Source: Martelella sp. NC20 (GTDB lineage: Bacteria; Pseudomonadota; Alphaproteobacteria; Rhizobiales; Rhizobiaceae). From it: a stretch of 64,000 nt of DNA. The translations under genes and the position numbers were made by a program. The DNA lies in contig NZ_CP054861.1 in assembly GCF_013459645.1 (NCBI RefSeq), positions 2,468,001 through 2,532,000 on the forward strand, given 5' to 3'. Positions 9,221 through 17,995 of this stretch are shown piece after piece (the stretch's first letter is position 1; each line of letters starts with the position of its first letter). The notes below the pieces were generated by a model. The model worked only from the letters and a program-made list of their open reading frames with translations, was not told the origin of the DNA and searched no databases.

Positions 9221-10149
9221 GACGCAGCCCTCCGGATTCTCGGATCGAGAAACGAGTAGAGAATATCGACCGCGAGATTGGCGAAGGTCATCGAGAAGGT
9301 GACGGCCAGCACCAGGAACTGCACCACGGCGATATCGCGGGTCGCGACCGAGCGCACCAGCAATTGTCCGACGCCCGGCCAGGCGAAGACCTGTTCCGTC
9401 ACCACCGCGCCGGCCACGAGACTGCCAAGGCTGAGACCCAGCATGGTGACGATGGGGATGGCTGCGTTGGGGGCCGCATGCCGCCACAGCCGCCGTGCGG
9501 CAGGAACGCCGCGCGCCTCAAGCGCCATCATGAAGGGCTGGTTGATCGTTTCCAGCAACGAGGACCGCGTGAACCGCGCGAATGCGCCCATCGAGGCAAG
9601 CCCCAGCGTTGCCGCCGGCGGCAATAGCAGGAGCAGCGAAATCTGGCCGTTGGCCGCCGCGCCGAAGAACACGCCGAAGGCCAGCGCTCCGGTCAGGATT
9701 ACAACGAGACCGAAGAAGAAGTTCGGCATGGCAAAGGCAAACACCGAAAAGCCCATCACCAGCCGGTCGATGAAACTGTTGCGGTTGAGCGCGGCGACCG
9801 CGCCGATCGAAATGCCGAAAATGACCGCGATGGCAAGCGCCGTCCCGCCAAGCAGCAGCGTCGCCGGAAGCCGATCGAGAAACAGTGTGAGCGACGATTT
9901 CCCGGTGTGGATCGAATAGCCGAAATCGCCCTGAAACAGGCCGAGAACGTAGTTGACGTATTGGACGGGCAGGGGCTTATCCAGCCCCAGCTTGACGCGA
10001 TAGGCCTCCACCACTTCCGGCGGCGCGTCCGGCGGCGCCAGCGCCTGGGCCGGGTCTCCGGAAAGGCGGATGAAGAAGAACACGATCGTCACCGCGATCA
10101 GCAGTGTGGCCAGCGAACGGAGAATGCGGAACAGGATGATCCGGGTCAT
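9217..10149 (-). CDS. Dpp/Opp-type ABC importer permease (DppB-like)
   Basis: A 310-residue inner-membrane permease with the DppB layout: a first helix (about 8-28), a long periplasmic segment with FQGDFGYSIHTGKS, then five helices with the EAA-like loop near ARGVPAARRLWRHAAPN. It ends with VDILYSFLDPRIRR, the standard C-terminus of the family. The start ATG 10149 overlaps the end of the ATPase gene and the stop overlaps the DppC start, so the three are a tightly coupled unit. The substrate cannot be decided from the permease. Confidence 0.92.
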   Translation of the reverse strand: MTRIILFRILRSLATLLIAVTIVFFFIRLSGDPAQALAPPDAPPEVVEAYRVKLGLDKPLPVQYVNYVLGLFQGDFGYSIHTGKSSLTLFLDRLPATLLLGGTALAIAVIFGISIGAVAALNRNSFIDRLVMGFSVFAFAMPNFFFGLVVILTGALAFGVFFGAAANGQISLLLLLPPAATLGLASMGAFARFTRSSLLETINQPFMMALEARGVPAARRLWRHAAPNAAIPIVTMLGLSLGSLVAGAVVTEQVFAWPGVGQLLVRSVATRDIAVVQFLVLAVTFSMTFANLAVDILYSFLDPRIRRAAS

Positions 10150-11807
10150 GAAGCATCACCCCCTGTGACCGCGATTGCGCCGGCCCGCCCAAGCGACGAT
10201 GTCGTCGCGCGACCGGCCCGGTCGGGAACGGCGCTCAGCAGCGTGCGGGTGTACTCATGAGCCGGCGTCACCAGCACAGTCGCGGCCGGTCCCTGCTCGA
10301 CCGCCTCGCCGCGATACATCACCGTCACGTCGTCGCAGATCGCGGCGGCCACGCGCAGGTCGTGGGTCACGAACAGCATGGCGAAGCCGAGCTTGTTCTG
10401 CAGCGCGGCGAACAGCGCCAGGATCTGCGCCTGGATCGAGACATCGAGCGCCGATATCGCCTCGTCGGCGACCAGGATTTCCGGTTCGACCACCAGCGCG
10501 CGGGCGATGCACAGCCGTTGCCGCTGGCCGCCGGAAAATTCATGCGGGAAACGGTCGAAGGTCTGTTCCGGCAGGCCGACGAGCGACAGCATCGCGCGGG
10601 CGCGTTCAGCCGCCTGCCGCCGTGTCGCGCCGTGGATCAGTGCGCCCTCGGCGACGCTCCACCCGGCCTTCTGGCGCGGATTGAGCGCGCTGAACGGGTC
10701 CTGCTGCACGAGCTGGATGCGTTTGCGCATGGCGCGCGTCATGCCGGTCTCGCCGATATCGGTCCCGTCGAGGAGCACCGTTCCGCCGGTCAGCGGTTCG
10801 AGCTGGAGAATGCCGCGCACGAGGGAGGATTTGCCAGATCCGCTCTGGCCGACGAGGCCATGGGTCTCGCCGCGTTTCAGCGAAAGCGAAACGCCGCGCA
10901 CGGCCTCGATTTCCCGGTTTGCGAAAAGACCGTCGCGCTGATGATAGGTGATTGCGATATCGCGCGCCTCCAGCACCACCGGCTTCTCGGGTTCCGCGGA
11001 TGCCCTTTCGCCCGGACGCGGCAGGCTTTCAAGCAGGCGGATGGTGTAGGGATGGCGCGGGGCCGCGAAGATCGCATCCCGCGTGCCGGTTTCGACGACC
11101 TCGCCTTCGCGCATGACCATCACCCGGTCGGCGATATCGGCGACGACGGAAAGGTCGTGGGTGATGAACAGCAGGCCTGCCCGGAACGCCTCCTGCAGGT
11201 CGCGGATCAGGGCCAGGATTTCCGCCTGCGTGGTGACATCGAGCGCGGTCGTCGGCTCGTCTGCGATCAAGAGCGCCGGCTTCAGCGCCAACGCCATGGC
11301 GATTGCGATCCGCTGGGCCTGGCCTCCGGAAAGCTGGTGCGGGTAGGATTTGTGGATCCGTTCGGGATCGGCCAGCCTGACGGACGTAATCATCTCCATG
11401 GCGCGGGCACGGCGCGCGCGCGCCGAACGCATGCCGTGGACCAGCAGCAATTCCTCGATCTGCTTGCCGACCGTCATCACCGGATCGAGGGTCGCCGCCG
11501 GTTCCTGGAAGATCAGGCCGATCCGGTCTCCCCTGAGCCGGCGCATGGCGGAGGGATCGCCGGCCGGAAGCGGAGCGCCCTCGAACATGATCTCGCCGGC
11601 GGTCATATCGAGGCCGCGCGGCAGCATGTCCAGCAAGGCCTGCGCCGTGATCGACTTGCCCGAGCCGCTCTCGCCGACCAGGCAAACGCATTCGCCCGGA
11701 CGGATCGAAAGGTCGAGGCCACGGACCGCATGATCGCGGTCCGCGCCTTCCGGCAGCGAAATCGTCAGGCCGCGGATTTCGAGCAGGTCGGACTGACTGT
11801 CAGTCAC
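10146..11807 (-). CDS. Fused dual ATPase of Dpp/Opp-type ABC importer (DppD-DppF)
   Basis: A 553-residue protein with two complete ABC ATPase domains. Domain 1 has Walker A GESGSGKS (about residue 45), signature LSGGQAQR and Walker B LLIADEPT. Domain 2 has Walker A GQSGSGKS (about 320), signature FSGGQRQR and ILVADEAISALD. Each is followed by the C-terminal extension of the oligopeptide family (RHPYT and AHEYT). Fusion of the D and F subunits is common in alphaproteobacteria. The gene starts 9 bases after the binding-protein stop and overlaps dppB by 4 bases. Confidence 0.93.
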   Translation of the reverse strand: MTDSQSDLLEIRGLTISLPEGADRDHAVRGLDLSIRPGECVCLVGESGSGKSITAQALLDMLPRGLDMTAGEIMFEGAPLPAGDPSAMRRLRGDRIGLIFQEPAATLDPVMTVGKQIEELLLVHGMRSARARRARAMEMITSVRLADPERIHKSYPHQLSGGQAQRIAIAMALALKPALLIADEPTTALDVTTQAEILALIRDLQEAFRAGLLFITHDLSVVADIADRVMVMREGEVVETGTRDAIFAAPRHPYTIRLLESLPRPGERASAEPEKPVVLEARDIAITYHQRDGLFANREIEAVRGVSLSLKRGETHGLVGQSGSGKSSLVRGILQLEPLTGGTVLLDGTDIGETGMTRAMRKRIQLVQQDPFSALNPRQKAGWSVAEGALIHGATRRQAAERARAMLSLVGLPEQTFDRFPHEFSGGQRQRLCIARALVVEPEILVADEAISALDVSIQAQILALFAALQNKLGFAMLFVTHDLRVAAAICDDVTVMYRGEAVEQGPAATVLVTPAHEYTRTLLSAVPDRAGRATTSSLGRAGAIAVTGGDAS

Positions 11808-11816
11808 CGGCGTTTC

Positions 11817-13409
11817 CTAGGGTTCGATCGTCAGGAAGTCGCTGGTGAAGATCGTCAGCTGCGAACTGCCCGGATCCCATTCGTATTTGTCGCTCATGGC
11901 GAAGGTCTGGACGTTTCGCCACAGATACATGCCCGGCGTGACGTCTTCCCAGTCCTTTACAAGATCGAGATAGGCCGCGTTCTTGTCTTCAAACGTCTGC
12001 GCCCGCTCGAAGCGCTCGCCATCGGCGAGGAAGGCTTCCGTCGGCGTCCAGGTCTTGTGGGCGGCGGTGACGCGGCTCGATGAGGGGCCCCAGTCGAGCC
12101 AGAGCGGGCGGTAGGGGTCGCCGGTGAATTCCGACGACATCGACATGTTGAGCATGTGGAACGGGCGCTGATAGGCGAGCGAGAAATTGTCGACGATGTT
12201 GAGCTCGACATTGATGCCGATATCGCGCCACATCTCGACCATGTATTCGGCGGCCGCCTCGTAATTGGGGTAGAACCCGCGCACGATGTTCCAGATCAGC
12301 GGCTGGCCTTGATAGTCGCTTTCGGCCAGGAACTCGGCCGCGCGCTCCGGGTCGAAGCCGTAGGTCGCCTTGCGGTCCGGGTCGAAATAGCGGCCGTATT
12401 CCGGGAAGTTGAACGGCGTCGGCGTGAACGTCATGCCGTTCCAGAGCGCCTCGGTAATGGCGTCGCGGTCAATCGCCATAACCATCGCCTTGCGCAGATT
12501 GGCGTCGACCAGCGGATTGTCGTCCATCCCCTCGATGGTGAGCGTGTTGAAGGCGAACATCGGATAATTGCCGATCTGGTCGACGATCAGATGGATCCCG
12601 TCGGTGGCTTCGACCGCATCCATCTGGTCGATGGGAACGCTCATGATCAGGTCGTAGTCGCCCGACGCCAGGCCGGCATAGCGGGTCGAGAACTCGGGAA
12701 CGATCTTCCAGGTCACGCTCTTCAGCGGCGGCGCGCCATCCCAGTAGTCGTCATAGGCCACGGCGACGGCGTGGTCGGAGGGATCGAAATCGGTGATCTT
12801 GTAAGGGCCGGTCCCGATCGGCTTCTGGCCGAAGGCCTCCGTGCCGACGCTTTCATAATAGTCCTTAGGAAGGACATAGCCGATCGGCGTCGTCAGGCGG
12901 TTGATGAAGGTCGCGTCCGGATAGGCGGTCTCGAGATCGACCGTGTAGTCATCGACGATGGTGACGCCGACGAGACCGCGCGCATAATTCTTGCCGCGCG
13001 GCGCCAGCGGCTTCTCGCCCCAGAGGCGCTCCTCGGAAAGCGAGAACGCGACGTCTTCGGCGGTCATCGGATCGCCGTTCTGGAAGGTCACCCCTTCGCG
13101 CAGGTGCAGCCGCCAGGTGGTCGGCGTCACCTGTTCCCAGCTCGTGGCGAGACCGGGGATGATGGTGTTGCCTTCCGGGTCCTCGAAATAGTTCCGCCTG
13201 ACCAGCGTATCGAAGACATTGCCGTAAACCCGGCCGCCCGTGGTCGAAAGGCCGATCACCGGGTCGAGCGTCGACCAGAGATTGTCGACGGCAAAGGCGA
13301 AGTCCGGGCGCGTATCCTCCTGCGCGAAGGCCGGCACTGTCGCAAGAGGCGATACGCCGGCGCCCAGGAAGACCATGGCGGAGGTCAGAAGCGTTCTTCG
13401 TTTCAACAT
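11817..13409 (-). CDS. Periplasmic solute-binding protein, DppA/OppA family (SBP_bac_5)
   Basis: A 530-residue extracytoplasmic binding protein. An N-terminal signal (RR followed by a hydrophobic stretch and AFAQ, cleavage near residue 30) precedes the SBP_bac_5 fold. Family hallmarks are ATSWEQVTPTTWRLHLREGV, FQNGDPMTAEDVAFS and KPIGTGPYKI. I start at ATG 13409, where MLKRRTLL begins and an AGGGA lies about 10 bases upstream; the longer open frame is read-through upstream. It is the second gene of the minus-strand unit after the amidase. The binding-site residues do not let me name the ligand. Confidence 0.92.
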   Translation of the reverse strand: MLKRRTLLTSAMVFLGAGVSPLATVPAFAQEDTRPDFAFAVDNLWSTLDPVIGLSTTGGRVYGNVFDTLVRRNYFEDPEGNTIIPGLATSWEQVTPTTWRLHLREGVTFQNGDPMTAEDVAFSLSEERLWGEKPLAPRGKNYARGLVGVTIVDDYTVDLETAYPDATFINRLTTPIGYVLPKDYYESVGTEAFGQKPIGTGPYKITDFDPSDHAVAVAYDDYWDGAPPLKSVTWKIVPEFSTRYAGLASGDYDLIMSVPIDQMDAVEATDGIHLIVDQIGNYPMFAFNTLTIEGMDDNPLVDANLRKAMVMAIDRDAITEALWNGMTFTPTPFNFPEYGRYFDPDRKATYGFDPERAAEFLAESDYQGQPLIWNIVRGFYPNYEAAAEYMVEMWRDIGINVELNIVDNFSLAYQRPFHMLNMSMSSEFTGDPYRPLWLDWGPSSSRVTAAHKTWTPTEAFLADGERFERAQTFEDKNAAYLDLVKDWEDVTPGMYLWRNVQTFAMSDKYEWDPGSSQLTIFTSDFLTIEP

Positions 13410-13488
13410 GGTATGCAATCCCTCTGAAAGTCGTTTCTTGGCGCGGGCCGAGGGCCCACTGTTTTGCTGACGATGCTGTTGCGACGCT

Positions 13489-14376
13489 TCAGGCGGTCTT
13501 TCGCCTCCGGCGCGTCGCCTCCGGGTCAAAGCTGTAGTCGCGCTCGTTGAGGAGCGACGGAATGGAGCGGCGGGTCTTTTCGACGCGCGAAAGATCGAGA
13601 TCGGCGATCGCAAGCCCGATGCGCTTGTCCATGTCTTCCACCACCGTGCCCCACGGATCGACAATCATCGATTGCCCCCAGGTCTCGCGCCCGTCATCGT
13701 GATGGCCGCACTGGGCGGCAGCCACGACATAGCAGCCGTTTTCGACGGCGCGGGCGCGCAGCAGCGTCGGCCAGTGCGCCTCTCCCGTCGACATCGCGAA
13801 GGCTGACGGGATGAACAGGATCGTTGCGCCGGCATGGGCATAGTCGCGATAGAGATGGGGGAAGCGGACATCGTAGCAGACCGACATGCCGAACGGCCCC
13901 CACGGCGTTTCGGCGAGCACGGCTTCCTTGCCCGGCGCGTAGCGGTCGGATTCGCGGCGCGAGACCTCGCCCGGCAGATCGACATCGAAAAGATGGATCT
14001 TGTCGTAGCGCGCGACAACCGCTCCGCTGCCGTCGATCAGGTGGCTGGCGTTGGAAAACCGGCCGCCATCCGCGCCTGCAAGCGGCGTCGAGCCGGTGTG
14101 AATCCAGAGCCCGTATTTCGCGGCAAGCTCGCGGCAGGCGGCGAGAAACGGATCCTGCGCCTCGTCGGTGACGGAGAGGCGCGCCGACGCCACATCCTTG
14201 TTGACCATGCCGGAGGCCTCCGGAAGGGCCAGAAGCTCGGCGCCCGCCGCATGGGCCTCGGCGGCAAGGCCTGTGACGATCTCGATATTGCGCGCATGCG
14301 TGTTCGACGAGCACATCTGCGCCATCGCGAGACGGATGGTTGCAGGGTCGCCAGTCTCGACTGTCGTCTTGGTCAT
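13489..14376 (-). CDS. Carbon-nitrogen hydrolase (nitrilase superfamily, Nit1-like amidase)
   Basis: A 295-residue cytoplasmic amidase of the nitrilase superfamily. The catalytic Glu-Lys-Cys triad is visible: Glu53 in LPEASG, Lys126 in RYDKIHLFD and Cys167 in SVCYDVRFP. The length and the YDVRFP motif resemble the Nit1/deaminated-glutathione amidase branch more than true nitrilases. It is the first gene of the minus-strand amidase-dppA-dppDF-dppB-dppC unit and is transcribed divergently from a LysR gene. That suggests the importer brings in an amide- or ureido-containing compound that the enzyme hydrolyses; this is inference. Confidence 0.88.
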   Translation of the reverse strand: MTKTTVETGDPATIRLAMAQMCSSNTHARNIEIVTGLAAEAHAAGAELLALPEASGMVNKDVASARLSVTDEAQDPFLAACRELAAKYGLWIHTGSTPLAGADGGRFSNASHLIDGSGAVVARYDKIHLFDVDLPGEVSRRESDRYAPGKEAVLAETPWGPFGMSVCYDVRFPHLYRDYAHAGATILFIPSAFAMSTGEAHWPTLLRARAVENGCYVVAAAQCGHHDDGRETWGQSMIVDPWGTVVEDMDKRIGLAIADLDLSRVEKTRRSIPSLLNERDYSFDPEATRRRRKTA

Positions 14377-14535
14377 GCGGCTCCCTCCGGCCAGATTGCA
14401 ATGCCTGCGAAAGCGGCAGAGCTGAAAAACAGATCAACCACAGGCTAAGATGAGAAATTCGACAAAAAAAGTACAAAATTTCCCCTTCTCGTCTATAAAA
14501 CTAACATATTTTTGCGCCAGCCAGGAGAGACCGAC

Positions 14536-15444
14536 ATGGCACAGGATCGCTTGCCGCCGCTCAGGGCGCTGAAGACGCTGGAGGCTTTCCAGCAGAGCGG
14601 ATCGGTGACGGCGACGGCGCGGGCGCTGAACGTCTCCCATTCCGCCGTCAGCCATCAGTTGAAACAGATCGAGGACTGGGCCGGAATCCGGCTGATGCGG
14701 CGCGACGGAAGGCAGACGGCGCTGACCGAGGCGGGCGACAGTCTGGCGCAGGTCATCAACGAGAGCTTCGGCGCGATCCGGCACGAGATCGACCGCCTGA
14801 CCATGCGCGAAAGACTGCCGGTCTCGATCGCCGCGCTGCGCTTCGTCATCCCCAACTGGCTGCTGCCCGAGATCGAAACCTTCATGGTGGGGCACCCGGA
14901 GGTTTCCGTCTATGTCCAGGAACATATCTCGGACCAGCCGGTCAGCCCGGAACCCGACCTGCTGATCGGCTTTTCTCTCGATGGCCAGATTCCCGCGGGC
15001 GCCGAGCCGATCATTCCCGGCGCGGCGATCCCGGTTTGCGCGCCGTCCTATCGGGCCCGCCATGCGATCGGGAGCGAAGCCGACATCGCCCGCGCCACGC
15101 TGCTGCATGACGAGGACATGCGGATGTGGCGCACATGGCTTGCCGCCGCCGGGATGGAGGCGCAGAACGATGGCGGCGAGAGACGGCTGTTCTTCTCCGG
15201 TTCGGCGCTGATCTGCGATGCGGCGCTCAGCGGCCTTGGCGTTGCGCTCTGCCGGGAAGCGCTGATCGAACCCTATCTCGAACGCGGCGAACTGGTGCGC
15301 CTGTCCGACATCCGGATCGACCACGCCTCGGTCTATTATCTGACGCTGTCCCAGCACGGCATGAACCGCCGCGCCGCCAGGGCGCTGGCCGACTGGTTGC
15401 TGGAGCGTGTCCGGCAAAGGTGGAAACCGTCTCCGCGCCTGTGA
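14536..15444 (+). CDS. LysR-family transcriptional regulator (GcvA/AmpR-like)
   Basis: A 302-residue DNA-binding regulator. The N-terminal winged HTH reads LRALKTLEAFQQSGSVTATA then LNVSHSAVSHQLKQIE, typical of the GcvA/AmpR branch. The rest is the two-lobed effector domain. The start is ATG 14536 with AGGAGA 8-9 bases before it; a TTG 24 bases upstream is in frame but poorer. It is divergent from the amidase/Dpp unit, with a 159-bp AT-rich shared control region (14377-14535), so it probably regulates that unit in response to the imported compound. Confidence 0.88.
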   Translation: MAQDRLPPLRALKTLEAFQQSGSVTATARALNVSHSAVSHQLKQIEDWAGIRLMRRDGRQTALTEAGDSLAQVINESFGAIRHEIDRLTMRERLPVSIAALRFVIPNWLLPEIETFMVGHPEVSVYVQEHISDQPVSPEPDLLIGFSLDGQIPAGAEPIIPGAAIPVCAPSYRARHAIGSEADIARATLLHDEDMRMWRTWLAAAGMEAQNDGGERRLFFSGSALICDAALSGLGVALCREALIEPYLERGELVRLSDIRIDHASVYYLTLSQHGMNRRAARALADWLLERVRQRWKPSPRL

Positions 15445-15499
15445 TGACATGACGGACGGGCTGGATAGCACATCTGACCGGTTCAGGGTCCCGTCGCGC

Positions 15500-16489
15500 T
15501 CACGCCGATCTCGTGCGTCGGAGCGTTTCCGACGGGCTTTCGCCATAGACCATCCGATAGGCCGATGCGGCGCGTCCGAGATGGCCGAAACCCGACGCCA
15601 GCACCGCGTCGGCGACCGAAAGCTCCGGGCCGGGCTTGAGAAGCAGTTCGCGCAATTTCTGCAGGCGGGCCTTCTGCACGCCGTCCGAAAGGGTGTGGCC
15701 GCGCGCCTTGCGATAGGCGTCCTGCAGGGTGCGCAGTGGCAGGCCGGCGGCGGCCGCGATATCCGCCATGGCGATCGTATCGGCGGCGCGCGTCCTTATG
15801 AACTCATCGGCCTTCTGCACCGATAGCGGCCCGGCCGCCGCCACGGGCGCGCGCAGCATGTCGGAGCGGTTGTTCTCAAGCCCGTTCAAGAGCAGCGAGA
15901 GCAGCCCGTCGCGCAGCATAACGCGGTAGGAATCCGGCAGGGCTGCGCCGCCCTCGGCCGCCTCGAACAGCAGGCGTGCATGGGATAGGACGCTGTGCCC
16001 GACGGGCGTGGTCAGGTCGACGCCGGGCTCGAATTCGAGCGGCGTCAGCGCGCGATGGGTCAGCGTCTCGAAGAAATCCTCGACCACCTGCCGGCGCATC
16101 AGCACGATCAGCTTTTCACAATCATCCCGCCAGACCATGCGCGAGGCGAGCGTCGGCGACAGCAGCGATGCGCGTCGGCCCGCTTCGGCTTCCGTGACGC
16201 GGGTGCCGCACCGCACATGGGCGGCGCCGCGGACCGGAAGCTGCAGCAGGAAAAAATCGGACAGTTCTCCGGGATCGATTTCAACCTCGGCGCCGTATGA
16301 GACGAAATTGACCGAATAGCCCGGCTGTTCGACGGCGTTGTGGACGGCGTGGAACCCGCTTGCATGCCTGTCGCGCACGTTCAGGAAATGGGGACAGAAG
16401 ATGCGGCCGATCGCCTCGCGCGCCTCGTCGACGCTGCGGGTGTCGACAAGGCCATGACGTTTCAAAGGCGGCGCAGGCGCATCGATCAT
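15500..16489 (-). CDS. AraC-family regulator with XylS-type ligand-binding domain
   Basis: A 329-residue activator. Residues about 30-200 look like the AraC_binding_2 domain found in XylS, AntR and similar regulators of aromatic catabolism (FVSYGAEVEI, FFLLQLPVRG, LLSPTLASRMVW). The C-terminal HTH_18 has both helix-turn-helix units (AMADIAAAAGLPLRTLQDAY and the FGHLGRAASAYRMVYGESPS recognition region). It is divergent from the flavin reductase gene, with 147 bp between the starts, so it most likely activates the oxygenase cluster. A second relative lies at 19524-20462. Its 3' end converges with that of the LysR gene. Confidence 0.88.
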   Translation of the reverse strand: MIDAPAPPLKRHGLVDTRSVDEAREAIGRIFCPHFLNVRDRHASGFHAVHNAVEQPGYSVNFVSYGAEVEIDPGELSDFFLLQLPVRGAAHVRCGTRVTEAEAGRRASLLSPTLASRMVWRDDCEKLIVLMRRQVVEDFFETLTHRALTPLEFEPGVDLTTPVGHSVLSHARLLFEAAEGGAALPDSYRVMLRDGLLSLLLNGLENNRSDMLRAPVAAAGPLSVQKADEFIRTRAADTIAMADIAAAAGLPLRTLQDAYRKARGHTLSDGVQKARLQKLRELLLKPGPELSVADAVLASGFGHLGRAASAYRMVYGESPSETLRRTRSA

Positions 16490-16636
16490 CGGGCGTTCCC
16501 AATCGAATACAAGGCACGTCTGCCGAAAACGGACAAGGCATTGCGCAATCCGGATTGCGGTTCGTCAGGTTCGGCGGATGATTAATTTAAACATAAAATG
16601 AATGGGAAATCCATTCGCAATCGTGGGAACAACAGA

Positions 16637-17140
16637 ATGGGAAGCGGGCTTTTCCGCGCCGGCATGCGTCGTCTTGCCGGAGGCGTGACCATCATCACAT
16701 CGCTGGATGCCGACGGGCGGCGCTGCGGGATCACCGCAACGGCGGTCTGTTCGCTGTCGACCGACCCGCCCTCGCTGGTGGCCTGCGTCAATCGCGAGAC
16801 CTCGATCGCGGCGGTCGTGGAGCAGCGCGGCGTCTTCGCTGTCAACGTGCTGGCCACCGACCAGCGCGCCGTCGCCGAAACCTTTGCGGGCCGCACCGGC
16901 CATCAGCGCGAGGACCGGTTCGCCGTTGGCGACTGGGGCGTCGCGGAAACCGGCGCGCCGGTTCTCGCCGATGCCGCCGTCAGCTTCGATTGCCGGCTGG
17001 CGGAGAGTGTTGTCTTCGGCACCCACATGATCCTGATCGGCAAGGTCGAGGCGACGCGCTGCGCCGATGGCGAGGCGCCGCCGCTGCTTTATGGCGACGG
17101 CGCCTTCCTGACCACCTGTCTGGCGGCATCGCCGGTCTGA
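16637..17140 (+). CDS. Flavin reductase component (StyB/HpaC-like)
   Basis: A 167-residue NAD(P)H:flavin oxidoreductase of the flavin_Reduct family, expected to supply reduced FAD to the StyA-like oxygenase two genes downstream. Motifs: RRLAGGVTIITS near the N-terminus, GITATAVCSLSTDPPSLVACV (FMN-binding region), FAVNVLA and VFGTHMILIGKV. The start is ATG 16637 with GGGAA about 9 bases upstream; ATG 16598 has no ribosome binding site. It is the first gene of the plus-strand cluster, 39 bases before the SDR gene. Confidence 0.88.
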   Translation: MGSGLFRAGMRRLAGGVTIITSLDADGRRCGITATAVCSLSTDPPSLVACVNRETSIAAVVEQRGVFAVNVLATDQRAVAETFAGRTGHQREDRFAVGDWGVAETGAPVLADAAVSFDCRLAESVVFGTHMILIGKVEATRCADGEAPPLLYGDGAFLTTCLAASPV

Positions 17141-17179
17141 ATTTTCGCATTCCATTGCAACAATGAAGGGGAAGCCATC

Positions 17180-17959
17180 ATGAAAGGTCTGAACGGCAGG
17201 ACGGCCATCATTTCCGGCGGCGCGACGCTGATCGGCCAGGGCGTCGCAACGGTGCTTGCGGGCTACGGCGTGAACGTCGTGATTGCCGATATCAATGCCG
17301 AGGCCGGCGAAAGGGCGGCAGCCGCCGCCGGCGCGCGTTTCATCGCCACCGATATCACCAAGGACGACGACATCGCCGCGCTGGTTGCAAGGACCGTCGA
17401 GGCCACCGGCCGGCTCGATTATCTCGTCAACGTCGCCTGTACCTATCTCGACGAGGGGGCGGAGACCAGCCGCGCCGACTGGCTTGCCGCGCTCGACGTC
17501 AACATCGTCGGCTCGGTGATGCTGATGCAGGCGGCGCGCGGCCATCTTGCCGAAAACAAGGGCGCGATCGTCAATTTCGGCTCGATTTCCGCCCGCGTCG
17601 CCCAGACCGGGCGCTGGGTTTACCCGGTCTCCAAGGCGGCAATCCTGCAACTGACGCGCAACCAGGCGATGGACCTCGCGCCCGACGGCATTCGCGTCAA
17701 CGCGGTCTCGCCGGGCTGGACATGGTCCAACATCATGGCCGAACTGACCCACGACACCCGCGCCAAGGCCGATAGCGTCGCAAAGCCCTTTCATCTGCTT
17801 GGGCGCACCGGCAACCCGGACGAGGTCGGCGAGGCGGTGGCCTTCCTGCTCTCCGACAGCGCGAGCTTCATCACCGGCACGGATATCCGCGTCGACGGCG
17901 GCTATACGGCGATGGGGCCGGAACAGGCCGAGCCTGCGATCCCGCTGCTGATGGACTGA
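17180..17959 (+). CDS. Short-chain dehydrogenase/reductase (SDR)
   Basis: A 259-residue classical SDR. The Rossmann glycine motif is GGATLIGQG (about 13-21), and the catalytic pair is Tyr148/Lys152 in YPVSK with the serine in GSIS. It ends with the usual GTDIRVDGGYTAMG. An AAGGGGAAG ribosome site precedes the ATG. SDR genes accompany StyA-like indole monooxygenases in indole-degradation clusters (iif of Acinetobacter, ind of Cupriavidus), where they act on the oxidised indole product. The same role here is inferred from position. Confidence 0.88.
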   Translation: MKGLNGRTAIISGGATLIGQGVATVLAGYGVNVVIADINAEAGERAAAAAGARFIATDITKDDDIAALVARTVEATGRLDYLVNVACTYLDEGAETSRADWLAALDVNIVGSVMLMQAARGHLAENKGAIVNFGSISARVAQTGRWVYPVSKAAILQLTRNQAMDLAPDGIRVNAVSPGWTWSNIMAELTHDTRAKADSVAKPFHLLGRTGNPDEVGEAVAFLLSDSASFITGTDIRVDGGYTAMGPEQAEPAIPLLMD

Positions 17960-17995
17960 TACCGCAACAAAACAATCTACGAAAAGGGGAACGAC

